The position numbers were made by a program, and so were the translations under genes. This document shows positions 1 to 9,194 of a stretch of 64,000 bases of DNA, piece after piece (positions within the stretch are counted from its first letter, which is position 1; each line of letters starts with the position of its first letter). The DNA is from Sellimonas caecigallum. Its GTDB lineage: Bacteria > Bacillota > Clostridia > Lachnospirales > Lachnospiraceae. The DNA lies in contig NZ_CP173660.1 of assembly GCF_045038405.1 (NCBI RefSeq), forward strand, positions 2,604,001 through 2,668,000. Reading direction: 5' to 3'. The notes below the pieces were generated by a model. That model saw nothing but the letters and a program-made list of their open reading frames with translations. It searched no databases and was not told the DNA's origin.

Positions 1-51
1 GTGCTTCCATAACAGGAAAAACGAAAGAATTTTCTTAGAAAAATCAGAAGA

Positions 52-636
52 TCAGAAAAAGAAATCCTTTACTTCATCAAAAGAACGGACAGGCGGCTGG
101 GATGTCTGATGGGGACCAATCTGCTTTTCCATCCAGACCATATCGTACCAGCGGGAAAACTTATAGCCGCAGCTTATAAATCTTCCAGTAAGCCGAAATC
201 CCATATGACTGTGGAAGCGCATACTGTCTTCCGTAAGATACGGATCTTCCTCTTTTGGAGCTGCGATACAGGCATACACGTTCAGAATGTTCTGAGCTGC
301 AAGGACAGACTCCAGTGTTTTATAAAGAGTTTTTCCAAGTCCCTGCCTTCTCCTGTCCTTTTTCAGATAGATGGAGATCTCACAAGACCAGTCATATGCT
401 GCACGGGTATGGAACGGGCCTGCATAGGCATAGCCGACGATGGTTTCCCCTTCCTCCGCCACGAGGTAAGGATACCGATTTAGTGTCTGTTTGATGCGGC
501 GCTGAAATTCTGGGATGTCGGGAACATCATACTCAAATGTTACAGCTGTCTCCTTCACATAAGGTGCATAGATCGATATCAGATCTTTTGCATCTCCCGG
601 AACGGCAGGCCTGATTATCAGGTTATTCGTATACAT
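52..636 (-). CDS. GNAT N-acetyltransferase, phosphinothricin-acetyltransferase-like
   Basis: A 194-residue single-domain GNAT enzyme, predicted to transfer acetyl from acetyl-CoA to a small amine. The N-terminus (IIRPAVPGDAKDLISIYAPY) and the segment ETAVTFEYDVP are typical of the PAT/Bar (phosphinothricin acetyltransferase-like) subgroup. The CoA-binding motif A is visible as RRRQGLGKTLY near residue 96, and MGFRLTGRF follows in the C-terminal part. The start has a GGAGAAT ribosome binding site just upstream. It is monocistronic and points away from the lacZ operon. The true substrate cannot be told from sequence; many PAT-like GNATs act on amino-acid analogues such as methionine sulfone. 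Confidence 0.85.
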   Translation of the reverse strand: MYTNNLIIRPAVPGDAKDLISIYAPYVKETAVTFEYDVPDIPEFQRRIKQTLNRYPYLVAEEGETIVGYAYAGPFHTRAAYDWSCEISIYLKKDRRRQGLGKTLYKTLESVLAAQNILNVYACIAAPKEEDPYLTEDSMRFHSHMGFRLTGRFISCGYKFSRWYDMVWMEKQIGPHQTSQPPVRSFDEVKDFFF

Positions 637-711
637 GGAAATATTCTCCTTCTGGGTAGTTGTTTCATTGATTATACCTCATTTTTCAAAAAGGCTCAAT
701 CTATCATTTGA

Positions 712-888
712 CGGACGGTCAGTATAGATAAAAGTAATCATACAGAAGGGATCATCTCGAAAGAAGAATTGAAAGTTTTTGCGGAATCAACATATACGAA
801 CAAAAAATTTGCCCCAAAAAGAGTAGTATATTCATACAGTTACGTTTACAAAAGCGATTCTTCTATAGTTGGCCCGATGCGTTTATAA
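712..888 (+). pseudogene. orphan C-terminal gene remnant
   Basis: An open frame of about 58 codons with no start codon or ribosome binding site ends at a TAA at 886-888, a few bases before a strong plus-strand terminator. The translation is lysine- and tyrosine-rich (for example KKFAPKRVVYSYSYVYKSD) and looks like the tail of a real protein. I do not recognise the family. The intact gene probably lost its 5' part by deletion next to the acetyltransferase. The basis is weak: an open frame plus a correctly placed terminator. Confidence 0.35.
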
Positions 889-894
889 TTACGG

Positions 895-930
895 CGACAG
901 CGGGATTATTTCCCGCTGTCGTGAATTTTT
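895..930 (+). terminator. intrinsic terminator of the orphan remnant
   Basis: A 10-bp perfect stem CGACAGCGGG / CCCGCTGTCG with a short AT-rich loop is followed by GTGAATTTTT. The U-tract is on the plus strand, so it terminates plus-strand transcription. The same hairpin lies just past the lacZ stop codon and may also stop minus-strand transcripts, with a poorer U-tract. Confidence 0.75.
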
Positions 931-938
931 CTTTAGCT

Positions 939-3900
939 TTATTGCTGGCCATTGTTATTCCGGACGATTTTGATGCGGAGATGGAAAATACGGTCTTCAT
1001 CCCCCTTTAGAATGTATGGTTCGTGGGCCCAGGCACCCCAGCTGTTGTCGCCGCCAACGCCGGTTTGCGCTTCCAGAAGGCGAAGGACCGTCGCGTAAGG
1101 AGCAGGGAGTTCATAGTGATGTCTTGCAGATTCCATTTCATGGCATGTGTATGGAAGTACGGAAAATTCAAATGGAACGCTACTTTCTGCACGGATACCT
1201 GTTCCCTTAGTATCTGTAAGTTCCACCCAGCGAGTTTCTGTATGGTTTCCACACTCCTGCGGTACGACATAAGGGGATATGCTGTGCTCCGCTGTCGTCT
1301 CATAGACGCCTAGATACCCTCCGGACTGGCGATCTTGGTAAGTTTCTTCGGGACCCTTTCCGTACCATGAGACCCTGGACAATACCTTTGGAAATTTCCA
1401 GGAAAGTCCAAAACATGGCAAATACGGAAGTCCAGCTAATCCATGGTAAGTCTCGTGAATATCCATCGTCCCTAAGGAATCAATCTGAAAATCTACCTGA
1501 CAGGATGCACCATTTCCAAGATCATACAAAATTGAAATGAGTGCGGTGCTATTTTCTGAGCGAAAAACAGTCTGCTTTACCTCTGGATAAAGAGACGCCG
1601 TTTTCCAGACAGCGCATTTTTGTGCCATATGAAACCCTTCATCATTGTCAGTAGGCGCCCTCCAGAATTCAGGTTTCAGTGTGTTGACAGGATCGTACAC
1701 AAGCTCTAGATCGCCGATATGAAATGAAATCAGTTTTCCAGTATTTTTTTGGAATGTGATCCGAAAATCCGTGCCGATAACGGAAAAATTACTGTCCCCA
1801 TCTACGGTTTGGATAGTGGCGTGTATATCCGGGTGGCAAGAAGAATTATTAGTCCTACATTCTACCGACTGTCCAAAGCAAATTACCTCTCCCGCCCTTT
1901 CGTATGGTGTATCTGATGTCAGAATCAGTGAAGCGGTCCGCACATACTCCCCTGCTTCATCCGGCAGAGAAAAGTCTACAGGAATAAAGGCGGTTTCCCC
2001 TGCTTTTATGGAAAGAGGAACGCTTCCGGATTTCAGGCAGTCTCCTTCTTTTTCCAATCTCCATCTGACATAATATCGATGACCATCTTCGAAAAGCTGA
2101 AGACTTTCGATACGGATTCCATCTGCCTGCGGAAAAAGCCGATATGGTTGGTACAAATAGCGGACTTCCTGAAGCTTCGGAGAAATCGTACGATCTCCAC
2201 AGAGGATGCCATTTGTACAAAAATTGAAATTGCTTGGCCGATCAGAGAAATCGCCCCCATATGCCAGATACTCTTTTCCATCCGGTCCAGTTTTATACAA
2301 AGACTGATCGATATAATCCCAGATGAACCCGCCACAATATTGTGGGTATTTGTCCAGCAATTCAGTATACTCATGAAGATTTCCGCAAGAATTCCCCATA
2401 GCATGAGAATATTCACATAACAGATATGGCTTTTCAGGATTGTTTTTCAGATATGATTCCGCCTCTGCAGGTGTGGCGTACATCCGGCTTTCAAAGTCTG
2501 TAGTTTTCCCCCACATCCGGTCATGACAGACATTTTCATAGTGTACAGGACGGCTTTTGTCTCTGTTGCGAAAATACATACTCATATCGAAGAGATTCTG
2601 TCCACTCCATGACTCGTTTCCGACACTCCAGCAAAAAATGCAAGGATGATTCTTATCACGCTCCAGCATTGCACTGGCGCGGCTCAAGACGGCATCCCGC
2701 CACTCAGGAAAGTTTCCTGGAAGTGTGTAGTCATAATTTCTCGTATGCCATGTGCCATGTGTTTCAAGATTGGTCTCATCCATGACATAGACACCAAAGC
2801 GATCGCAAAGCTCATACCAGTAGCTTTGATTCGGATAATGACTTGTGCGCACCGCGTTAAAATGATTTCGTTTCAAGAACCGGATGTCCCATTCCATCTC
2901 TTCTTTTCCAATGGCACGCCCTTTTCTGGCAGAAAATTCGTGTCGGTTGACTCCATTCAAACGCATACGTTTTCCGTTAAACCAAAGAATAGAATTGCGA
3001 ATTTCCACCTTTCTAAATCCGATATCCTGAGAGACTGCTTCTATAATCTGACCATCTTTGCAATGGAGAAGCAGGACTAGACGGTAGAGATAGGGAATTT
3101 CTGCGCTCCAAGCTTTTACATCCGTAATCTCTTGATGGAATGATAAATTATTTTTGTTTAGCTCCATACTTCCAGAGAGTATGATGTCTTCTTCTCGTTC
3201 TGCAATGTCCTCCATCCGAATCCTTCCATCAAGGAGTTTCCAAGCAAGAGAACTTCCGGGAGGAATTGTCCCGGTAAAGGTACACCGAACATCTAGTATC
3301 CCTTTCTTGTAGGATGAATCTAAATCTGCTGATATATCCAGATCTTTCATATGAAGATCTGGCAATGCAAAAATGGAAACATCCCGCATGATTCCGCCCA
3401 TTCTCCAAAAATCCTGATCTTCCAGCCAGCTCCCAGTAGAGAAACGATATACTTCCGCGGCCAGTTTATTTTCACCTTCTTTTACAAGTTCAGTAATATC
3501 AAAGGCAGCAGGTGTGTAACTGTCTTCACTGTAGCCCACATATGTGCCGTTTAGCCAACAGTGAAAAGCGGTTTCTACACCTTCAAACTGGAGGATTAGA
3601 CGTTTCCCTTTCATGTATTGTGGAATCTGGAACATTTTTACATAACATCCGGTTGGATTGTGTTTCACAGGTATTCTATGGGGAATGACCTGTTCTGTTC
3701 CATCCCATGGATAGTCGGTGTCAGTATATTGTGGATTCCCGTATCCATTCAGCTCTATATGTGACGGAACTGGAATTGTATCCCATCCAGAGCAGGAAAA
3801 ATCCGGATTTTCAAATCCAGACGGAACACTGTCTGGATTTGGTGCATAAAAAAAACTCCAGGCACCATTTAACGAGAAATAAAGTTTCATTTTTCTTTTT

Positions 3901-4013
3901 TTCAAGGCTTCTTCTTCTGTTTCATACCAAAAGTGATCAGATGTTGGAAGAAGTCTGTTTTCCTCGAAAAATCGCGGATCTGCCAAATGTTGTTTAACCA
4001 ATTCTCTTTGCAT
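939..4013 (-). CDS. lacZ: beta-galactosidase, GH2 family
   Basis: A 1024-residue glycoside hydrolase family 2 enzyme, close in length to E. coli LacZ, hydrolysing beta-galactosides in the cytoplasm. In order: sugar-binding jelly roll (about 40-220), Ig-like domain, TIM barrel and C-terminal beta-sandwich domains. The acid/base Glu is in CWSVGNESWSG (E467) and the nucleophile Glu in LLCEYSHAMGNS (E534). The start ATG at 4013 is chosen because AAGGAG lies just upstream; the frame stays open 71 codons further, but that part overlaps the permease gene. It is last in an operon with a sugar ABC transporter, 20 bp after the permease stop, so the imported substrate is probably lactose or a beta-galacto-oligosaccharide. 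Confidence 0.96.
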   Translation of the reverse strand: MQRELVKQHLADPRFFEENRLLPTSDHFWYETEEEALKKRKMKLYFSLNGAWSFFYAPNPDSVPSGFENPDFSCSGWDTIPVPSHIELNGYGNPQYTDTDYPWDGTEQVIPHRIPVKHNPTGCYVKMFQIPQYMKGKRLILQFEGVETAFHCWLNGTYVGYSEDSYTPAAFDITELVKEGENKLAAEVYRFSTGSWLEDQDFWRMGGIMRDVSIFALPDLHMKDLDISADLDSSYKKGILDVRCTFTGTIPPGSSLAWKLLDGRIRMEDIAEREEDIILSGSMELNKNNLSFHQEITDVKAWSAEIPYLYRLVLLLHCKDGQIIEAVSQDIGFRKVEIRNSILWFNGKRMRLNGVNRHEFSARKGRAIGKEEMEWDIRFLKRNHFNAVRTSHYPNQSYWYELCDRFGVYVMDETNLETHGTWHTRNYDYTLPGNFPEWRDAVLSRASAMLERDKNHPCIFCWSVGNESWSGQNLFDMSMYFRNRDKSRPVHYENVCHDRMWGKTTDFESRMYATPAEAESYLKNNPEKPYLLCEYSHAMGNSCGNLHEYTELLDKYPQYCGGFIWDYIDQSLYKTGPDGKEYLAYGGDFSDRPSNFNFCTNGILCGDRTISPKLQEVRYLYQPYRLFPQADGIRIESLQLFEDGHRYYVRWRLEKEGDCLKSGSVPLSIKAGETAFIPVDFSLPDEAGEYVRTASLILTSDTPYERAGEVICFGQSVECRTNNSSCHPDIHATIQTVDGDSNFSVIGTDFRITFQKNTGKLISFHIGDLELVYDPVNTLKPEFWRAPTDNDEGFHMAQKCAVWKTASLYPEVKQTVFRSENSTALISILYDLGNGASCQVDFQIDSLGTMDIHETYHGLAGLPYLPCFGLSWKFPKVLSRVSWYGKGPEETYQDRQSGGYLGVYETTAEHSISPYVVPQECGNHTETRWVELTDTKGTGIRAESSVPFEFSVLPYTCHEMESARHHYELPAPYATVLRLLEAQTGVGGDNSWGAWAHEPYILKGDEDRIFHLRIKIVRNNNGQQ

Positions 4014-4033
4014 GTCTTTCTCCTTTTCCTGAT

Positions 4034-4891
4034 TTATTTTACAGATCCCATCATACTGTTTACAAAATTCTTCTGCATCAGGAAGAAGATCAAAGCGGAA
4101 GGGATCGTCGTTATGATGATACCGACCATGATCATGCCGTAGTCCGGTGTGTAGGCAGTCCCGAGGGAGCTGATCAAGAGCGGAAGTGTCCTCTGGTCTT
4201 TTGTCTGCAGAGAGATGAGAGGCCACATGTAGTTGTTCCAGCTGGACATAAATGTGATGATAGCCGCTGCCGCATATGTGGATTTCATCATAGGCATATA
4301 GATTTTAAAGAATATACCGAATTCCCCAAGTCCGTCAATACGGGCAGACTGGATCGTCTCGAAAGGAAAGTTTTTTGTATTCTGCCGGAAGAAAAAAATC
4401 AAAAAAGCTGTACTGAGGGCCGGCAGTACCACGCCTATTTTAGTGTTCAGAAGTTGCATACCGTTGAACATTTTGAACATCGGGATTACAAGTGAGGAGG
4501 TCGGAATCATCATCGATAGAAGAATCAGTGAAAAGAAAAATTCCTTCTTTTTACTCTGATATACTACAAATCCGTATCCTGCAAGGGAGCACACCAGCAT
4601 ACTGAGGCATGTAATGAAAATGCTGAGAATTGCCGAATTTTTCAGACAGGTCAGCAAGTCCCCTGCTTCTAACAAATTTTTAAGATTGATAAAAAACTGA
4701 TCTCCGAATGTCATTTTTCCAAGCGTGATATCCATACTTTTATTTGTGGATCCAATGATCATCCATGCAAAGGGAAAGATAGAGACGATGGAAATGATTC
4801 CGAGAAACAGATATTGTACGGCATATATCACTCTTTTTCTTGTCTTTCCGGTATTGATTACTGTCTGCTTATTTGTCATTTCTGTCACCAC
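4034..4891 (-). CDS. sugar ABC transporter permease, MalG/CUT1 type
   Basis: A 285-residue inner-membrane permease with six predicted transmembrane segments. The cytoplasmic EAA loop that docks the ATPase reads ARIDGLGEFGIFFKIYMP in the C-terminal half. It is the second permease of a carbohydrate-uptake (CUT1) importer. Its start overlaps the end of the upstream permease by about 20 bp. The first start is GTG (4891) and an ATG four codons later (4879) is an alternative. No ATPase is encoded here, as is usual for CUT1 systems that share an MsmK-type ATPase made elsewhere. Linkage to lacZ suggests galactosides as substrate. Confidence 0.92.
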   Translation of the reverse strand: MVTEMTNKQTVINTGKTRKRVIYAVQYLFLGIISIVSIFPFAWMIIGSTNKSMDITLGKMTFGDQFFINLKNLLEAGDLLTCLKNSAILSIFITCLSMLVCSLAGYGFVVYQSKKKEFFFSLILLSMMIPTSSLVIPMFKMFNGMQLLNTKIGVVLPALSTAFLIFFFRQNTKNFPFETIQSARIDGLGEFGIFFKIYMPMMKSTYAAAAIITFMSSWNNYMWPLISLQTKDQRTLPLLISSLGTAYTPDYGMIMVGIIITTIPSALIFFLMQKNFVNSMMGSVK

Positions 4892-5762
4892 TCACTTTCA
4901 TCTGAATCAAAGACAACACTGCAACCATGATAAAGATTGCGTACGATACAGTTGATGCATATCCGAAATCTGGGGCATACTTAAAGGACAGATTGTAAAT
5001 ATACTGGGAGATGGTCATCGTGCTGTTGGCCGGTCCGCCGGATGTAATATTTACAACTTCGTCGAAAAGCTGCAGTGTTCCGGTAGTGGACTGAATGGCA
5101 GTCAAAAGGATGACCGGTTTTAAAAGGGGTACTGTGATGTACCAGAATTTGTGCCATGCTCCTGCTCCATCGATTTCTGCTGCTTCATAAACCCCTTTGT
5201 CGATATTCTGCATACTGGAAAGATAAAAGATCATATTGTATCCAGTCCAGCGCCATGTAATTGCAAAGATGATGACAACTTTTGCCCAAAACGTTTCCAG
5301 GAGCCATGGAATCGGTTCGCTTATGATATGCATTGCCATAAGAACTTGGTTGATTATGCCGTCTGGTGCAAACATACTTTTAAACAAAAGAGAATATGCT
5401 ACAAGACTCGTCACACATGGTACAAAGATGGCTGTTCGAAAAAATCCACGGAACCGAAGCCTAGGATTGTTTAAAATCGAGGAAATAATCAAGGCCAGAA
5501 TCAGCATGATTGGAACCTGAATAATGAAATAAGTAATCGTGTTGATTGTACTGCTGATAAAGACCGGATCATGGAATAATCTTATATAGTTATCCAAACC
5601 TGCAAACTCTGTTACTGTACCCTTTCCTTTCTGCAGTGACATGAGAAATGCACTGATCATCGGCCAAAGTACGAGCCAGAGGAAGAGGACAATGGATGGG
5701 AGCACAAATGCCCATCCATTGCTTGCAAGCCGGAACCAGCTTTTTGATGTTTTTCTGTTCAT
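4869..5762 (-). CDS. sugar ABC transporter permease, MalF/CUT1 type
   Basis: A 297-residue permease with six membrane segments, starting MNRKTSKSWFRLASNGWAF. The EAA motif appears as EAAEIDGAGAWHKFWYITVP. It pairs with the downstream MalG-type permease to form the membrane channel of a CUT1 sugar importer, and lies 22 bp after the binding-protein gene. The translationally overlapping gene pair and the adjacent lacZ place it in a galactoside utilisation operon. Confidence 0.92.
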   Translation of the reverse strand: MNRKTSKSWFRLASNGWAFVLPSIVLFLWLVLWPMISAFLMSLQKGKGTVTEFAGLDNYIRLFHDPVFISSTINTITYFIIQVPIMLILALIISSILNNPRLRFRGFFRTAIFVPCVTSLVAYSLLFKSMFAPDGIINQVLMAMHIISEPIPWLLETFWAKVVIIFAITWRWTGYNMIFYLSSMQNIDKGVYEAAEIDGAGAWHKFWYITVPLLKPVILLTAIQSTTGTLQLFDEVVNITSGGPANSTMTISQYIYNLSFKYAPDFGYASTVSYAIFIMVAVLSLIQMKVSGDRNDK

Positions 5763-5784
5763 AGCTTACACTCCAAATCTGTTT

Positions 5785-7086
5785 CTATTGTATTTGCGCT
5801 TTTACAAGTTCTTCTACCTTTTCCAACATATCCGGTATATCTTGAGAATCATCCAAAATGTTTGCCATCTGTGTGACAAGAACAGAATCTACTTCGTCAG
5901 AATATACTCCTACCTGGATCGGCGGAACCTTTTTTGCCCACTCTGCGAAGTTGGCCCAGATTGGTTCTCCGCTGAAATATTCAATCGGTTCATTGTACGC
6001 TTCACTTGACTGCGCCGGAATATATGCCCCGATAGCTCCAATGTCGATAAGGATTTTTTCATAGAACTCCGTGTCATTTGCGAAAATCTCATTAAGAAAA
6101 TCTGCAGCTACATCGCTGTTTTCTGCATTTTCCAAAACGAGCCAGTTGGACCCGCCGCGATTTCCGTAGTTGGTGCCTTGATCAATATTAAGACGCGGCA
6201 TTCTTGTAACTTCCCAAAGGCCGGACTGGTCTTCCTGTGCCGTGATGGTCGGTACGATCCAACATCCACTTATGATGGAAGCTACATCTCCATTGTTAAG
6301 TGCTGCTGCCATATCTCCCCATCCGGTTGTTAGTTTGATAGATCCACTGTTCATCAGCTCTTTGTATATGCGGCATCCCTCTTCTATGACAGGGTTGCCG
6401 GAAATATTAAGCTCCCCATCTTCTGTGAAATACCATGTACCGGAAGACTGCATAAAATCTCTCATGATAGTCATTGTGTTGGGATCCATTGTCATCAAAT
6501 CTTTTCCCGTTACTTCTTTTACTTTTTTTCCAATCTCAATGAGTTCATCCCAGGTAATATCCGTGAGATCCTCTTTCGTATATCCTGCCTGCTCCATGTA
6601 ATCTTTACGGTAGAAAAGTCCTTCTGTTCCGATATCAAATGGAACACCGTATATACCATCTTCAAATGTGAGAACTTTTATTTTGTAATCCGCAAATTTT
6701 GAAAAATCTACAATATCAGACATATCTTTGAATTCTCCAGGATAAGACTGGATATATTTCTGAACGTTTGCATCTTCACTTAAGATAATATTAGGAAGAC
6801 CGTCTGTGATTCCAGAACTTAAGTTTGTGTTGAGCTTCTGGGTAATATCATCGTAAGCATATTCCATGATTTCAATGTCTACATCATCGTGTTTTGCCTC
6901 ATACCGCTTTGCTGCCTCTTCCATTACAGGGATATTGTACTCTACATCCCAGGCCCAGACAGTTACTTTCTTTTTGCCGTCCTCGGTTTTGCCATCCTCT
7001 TTATTTGAGCTGGAACTTCCGCAGCCTATCAACAGACCTGCGGTCATTGCTGTTACCATTAGTACCGATATGAGTTTCTTTCTCAT
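5785..7086 (-). CDS. sugar ABC transporter substrate-binding lipoprotein
   Basis: A 433-residue family 1 extracellular solute-binding protein. The signal peptide (MRKKLISVLMVTAMTAGLL) ends in a lipobox LIGC, so the mature protein is lipid-anchored at Cys22, followed by a Ser/Lys/Glu-rich linker. The body has the expected WAWDVEYN strand and the GxxYGVPFDIGTEGLFYRKD region found in CUT1 binding proteins. It is the first gene of the transporter-lacZ operon and is preceded by AGGAGGAA. An insertion sequence begins about 20 bp upstream of the start codon and separates it from its presumed native promoter. Confidence 0.92.
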   Translation of the reverse strand: MRKKLISVLMVTAMTAGLLIGCGSSSSNKEDGKTEDGKKKVTVWAWDVEYNIPVMEEAAKRYEAKHDDVDIEIMEYAYDDITQKLNTNLSSGITDGLPNIILSEDANVQKYIQSYPGEFKDMSDIVDFSKFADYKIKVLTFEDGIYGVPFDIGTEGLFYRKDYMEQAGYTKEDLTDITWDELIEIGKKVKEVTGKDLMTMDPNTMTIMRDFMQSSGTWYFTEDGELNISGNPVIEEGCRIYKELMNSGSIKLTTGWGDMAAALNNGDVASIISGCWIVPTITAQEDQSGLWEVTRMPRLNIDQGTNYGNRGGSNWLVLENAENSDVAADFLNEIFANDTEFYEKILIDIGAIGAYIPAQSSEAYNEPIEYFSGEPIWANFAEWAKKVPPIQVGVYSDEVDSVLVTQMANILDDSQDIPDMLEKVEELVKAQIQ

Positions 7087-7106
7087 AAAATAGTTCCTCC
7101 TTCTAC

Positions 7107-7126
7107 TTAAATAATCTCTCGGAATC
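7107..7126 (+). repeat. left terminal inverted repeat of the IS
   Basis: TTAAATAATCTCTCGGAATC, the inverted partner of 8894-8913 with one mismatch. It lies 20 bp upstream of the binding-protein start codon. Confidence 0.8.
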
Positions 7127-7271
7127 TTAATCCCTTGATTTATAAGGGGTTTGGATTCCTTTTTTATTAAAATCCCCCACTTTTTTTGCCAAAAACACTT
7201 GACAAATCGCCCAAAATTTGCGGCGAAGCCGATTGAATATATTTTATTTCTTTCGACTGGAGGCGATTTTT

Positions 7272-8759
7272 TTGTTACCTGTTAATCCTGGCGGGCATGC
7301 CGCCTATCAAAACTTTGTTGTTACAAATCTTCGTAAATATTATCCGGATCCAGATGCCTTTTCACGGGCTACCTGGGATATCATCGAACGTTTCTGGAAT
7401 CTTGATCTTTCTTATACGGATGAACTTCTACGTTCGAAATACTCTGTCTTTGGCCCTAAGCCTAGAACCCCTTCCTGTATGCAGCGCTCTTATCTGCTGT
7501 CTATTGATTTCAAGGTCCATTCCCTGACAGACTGGGCTGCTCAGTTGAAGATCAATCCCCTTTATGCAATCCTCAGCGGTTTTGAATTCGGCGATACTCC
7601 CGGCGTCGGTACCTTTTATGATTTCCTCAGCCGACTTTGGGATTCTGAAGATTCCAATCTGTCTTCCCATTTGCGTCCTGCAAAAGACAAAAGGATTAAA
7701 AAGCCTGCTCATAAAGGTACGAAAGCCGAACCTGTCGAAAAGGTTTCCGTTGATCAGTTACTGGAGCAGTTGGAAACAACCTCTTTTGTATTAGATGACC
7801 AGCCCTATTCTTCCCTGTTTAAGATCTATCATCGGGAATTCCTGAGTCAGTCCATAGCTAAAGGTCTGATTGATCCTTCCGCTCTTTCCCTCGCCGGTGA
7901 CGGAACTCCTGTTGTCACTTCCGCAAGGGAGCGCAAGCATCCTGCCTGCAACTGTTCGGAAAAAGGAATCACGGATTGTTCCTGTGACCGTTTCTTTTCC
8001 CAGCCTGACTGCGATATTGGATGGGATTCTTCCAGAGACCGCTTTTATTTCGGTTACGACTTATATATGCTTGTCGCTGCCCACTCGGAAAGCGACCTTC
8101 CTGTTTTCCCTCTGTTGAATCCTGCCTCAAAACATGATTCCCATGGATTCCTGGAAACCTGGTTCCGGATGAGAGCTTTCCTTCCTGAACTTCATATCAA
8201 CAAATGGATTCTGGATTCCGCTCATGATGCGATGCCTTATTACATTTACTGCCGCAAGAACCACATCCAGCCCTTTATCGACCTGAATGTAAAGCGAGGC
8301 GTCAAAGTAAAATATAAAAATGATCTTACCATCGGTGAAGATGGCGTTCCCGTTTGTAAAGCGGGAAGAAAAATGCGTCATGACGGTTCGGAGCCTTCCA
8401 AGGGGAGGCTGAAATTCCGCTGTCCTCTGGCCAGCCGGAAATACGGCTGTTCCTGCACACATCCCTGCTCGGATTCCAAGTATGGCAGGACAGTCCATCT
8501 GGCTATGAAAGACAACCCAAGACTGATTAACTTCCCGCCCCGTGACACGAAGGAGTGGAAAAAGGAATTCAATGCCCGGACTTCGGCAGAACGTTCCAAT
8601 AAACGTGAGAAAATAGACTTTCAATTAGAAAGCGGCAGACACCGCTCTACTAAGATGTGGTACTGCCGCCTCTATCACATCATGATGCTGCAACATCTTG
8701 ATGCATGGGATCTGCCTTTCGAATCTCCATTACGTAAGTTGATTTTGGAAGTAGCATGA
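7272..8759 (+). CDS. IS transposase, DDE type (IS1182/IS4-like)
   Basis: About 495 residues from a TTG start at 7272, chosen because GGAGG lies 8 bp upstream; an earlier in-frame TTG at 7218 is possible. The protein carries a probable DDE catalytic core: LAGDGTPV (first Asp), LDSAHDAMPYYIY (second Asp) and a C-terminal RSNKREKIDFQLESGRHR region resembling the Y-R-E-K signature. A Cys-rich insertion (CNCSEKGITDCSCD and YGCSCTHPC) lies between the first and third motifs. The frame is intact, so the element may still be active. Confidence 0.85.
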   Translation: MLPVNPGGHAAYQNFVVTNLRKYYPDPDAFSRATWDIIERFWNLDLSYTDELLRSKYSVFGPKPRTPSCMQRSYLLSIDFKVHSLTDWAAQLKINPLYAILSGFEFGDTPGVGTFYDFLSRLWDSEDSNLSSHLRPAKDKRIKKPAHKGTKAEPVEKVSVDQLLEQLETTSFVLDDQPYSSLFKIYHREFLSQSIAKGLIDPSALSLAGDGTPVVTSARERKHPACNCSEKGITDCSCDRFFSQPDCDIGWDSSRDRFYFGYDLYMLVAAHSESDLPVFPLLNPASKHDSHGFLETWFRMRAFLPELHINKWILDSAHDAMPYYIYCRKNHIQPFIDLNVKRGVKVKYKNDLTIGEDGVPVCKAGRKMRHDGSEPSKGRLKFRCPLASRKYGCSCTHPCSDSKYGRTVHLAMKDNPRLINFPPRDTKEWKKEFNARTSAERSNKREKIDFQLESGRHRSTKMWYCRLYHIMMLQHLDAWDLPFESPLRKLILEVA

Positions 8760-8893
8760 TCCTTGATTATTATATCGCATTTTTCCAGATATAGCGACAG
8801 CTATGTCTATTTCAGCATGTCTATTTTTCACTTTTTAGATAATATTTACTTTTCAAAGTTCAACGCCAGCGTCTGCTGGCTGTGATCACTCAG

Positions 8894-8913
8894 GATTCCG
8901 AGAGATCATTTAA
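8894..8913 (-). repeat. right terminal inverted repeat of the IS
   Basis: GATTCCGAGAGATCATTTAA, the inverted partner of 7107-7126. Confidence 0.8.
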
Positions 8914-9194
8914 TATAAATCTCGATATTATTTTTCATGGCCATGTCTTTAATAAAATAATATCGTGTTTTTATATAGAATTATAGAAGGTTTTTGTGTT
9001 GTTTTCGTCATTTTTTTAGCTTTCGGAAGAAGATGTTTTGTTTTCTGATATTTTTTACACTTTTTCGCAATTATTTTGTAAGTTATTTCCGAGGATGCAT
9101 TTTTCGCACCTATTTTATGCACCTGATTTTCAGATATGATATAATCAGATTTGTGCTACGAAGGGCTAGGGATGCGAAGGAGGAAATAAGTTTC
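8914..9194. other. gene-free segment upstream of yesN-like gene
   Basis: 281 bp of AT-rich sequence between the IS end and the response-regulator start. It has no convincing coding content. Before the IS arrived it was presumably the divergent control region between the regulator pair and the galactoside operon, so the operon's native promoter probably lies here. I do not mark a definite promoter. Confidence 0.5.

Larger units (their letters stand above)
7107..8913. mobile_element. IS1182-like insertion sequence
   Basis: A 1.8-kb element with one transposase gene. Terminal inverted repeats are visible: TTAAATAATCTCTCGGAATC at 7107-7126 and GATTCCGAGAGATCATTTAA at 8894-8913, matching at 19 of 20 positions. 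The outermost TTAA on both sides may be a 4-bp palindromic target duplication, in which case the element spans 7111-8909. It is inserted between the binding-protein ribosome binding site and the yesMN side of the intergenic region. Family assignment is from the transposase; I could not check it against ISfinder. Confidence 0.8.

Noticed and set aside
709..724. TGAC-GGACG-GTCA palindrome resembling a TetR operator
   Set aside because: No TetR gene is adjacent and one short palindrome is weak evidence.
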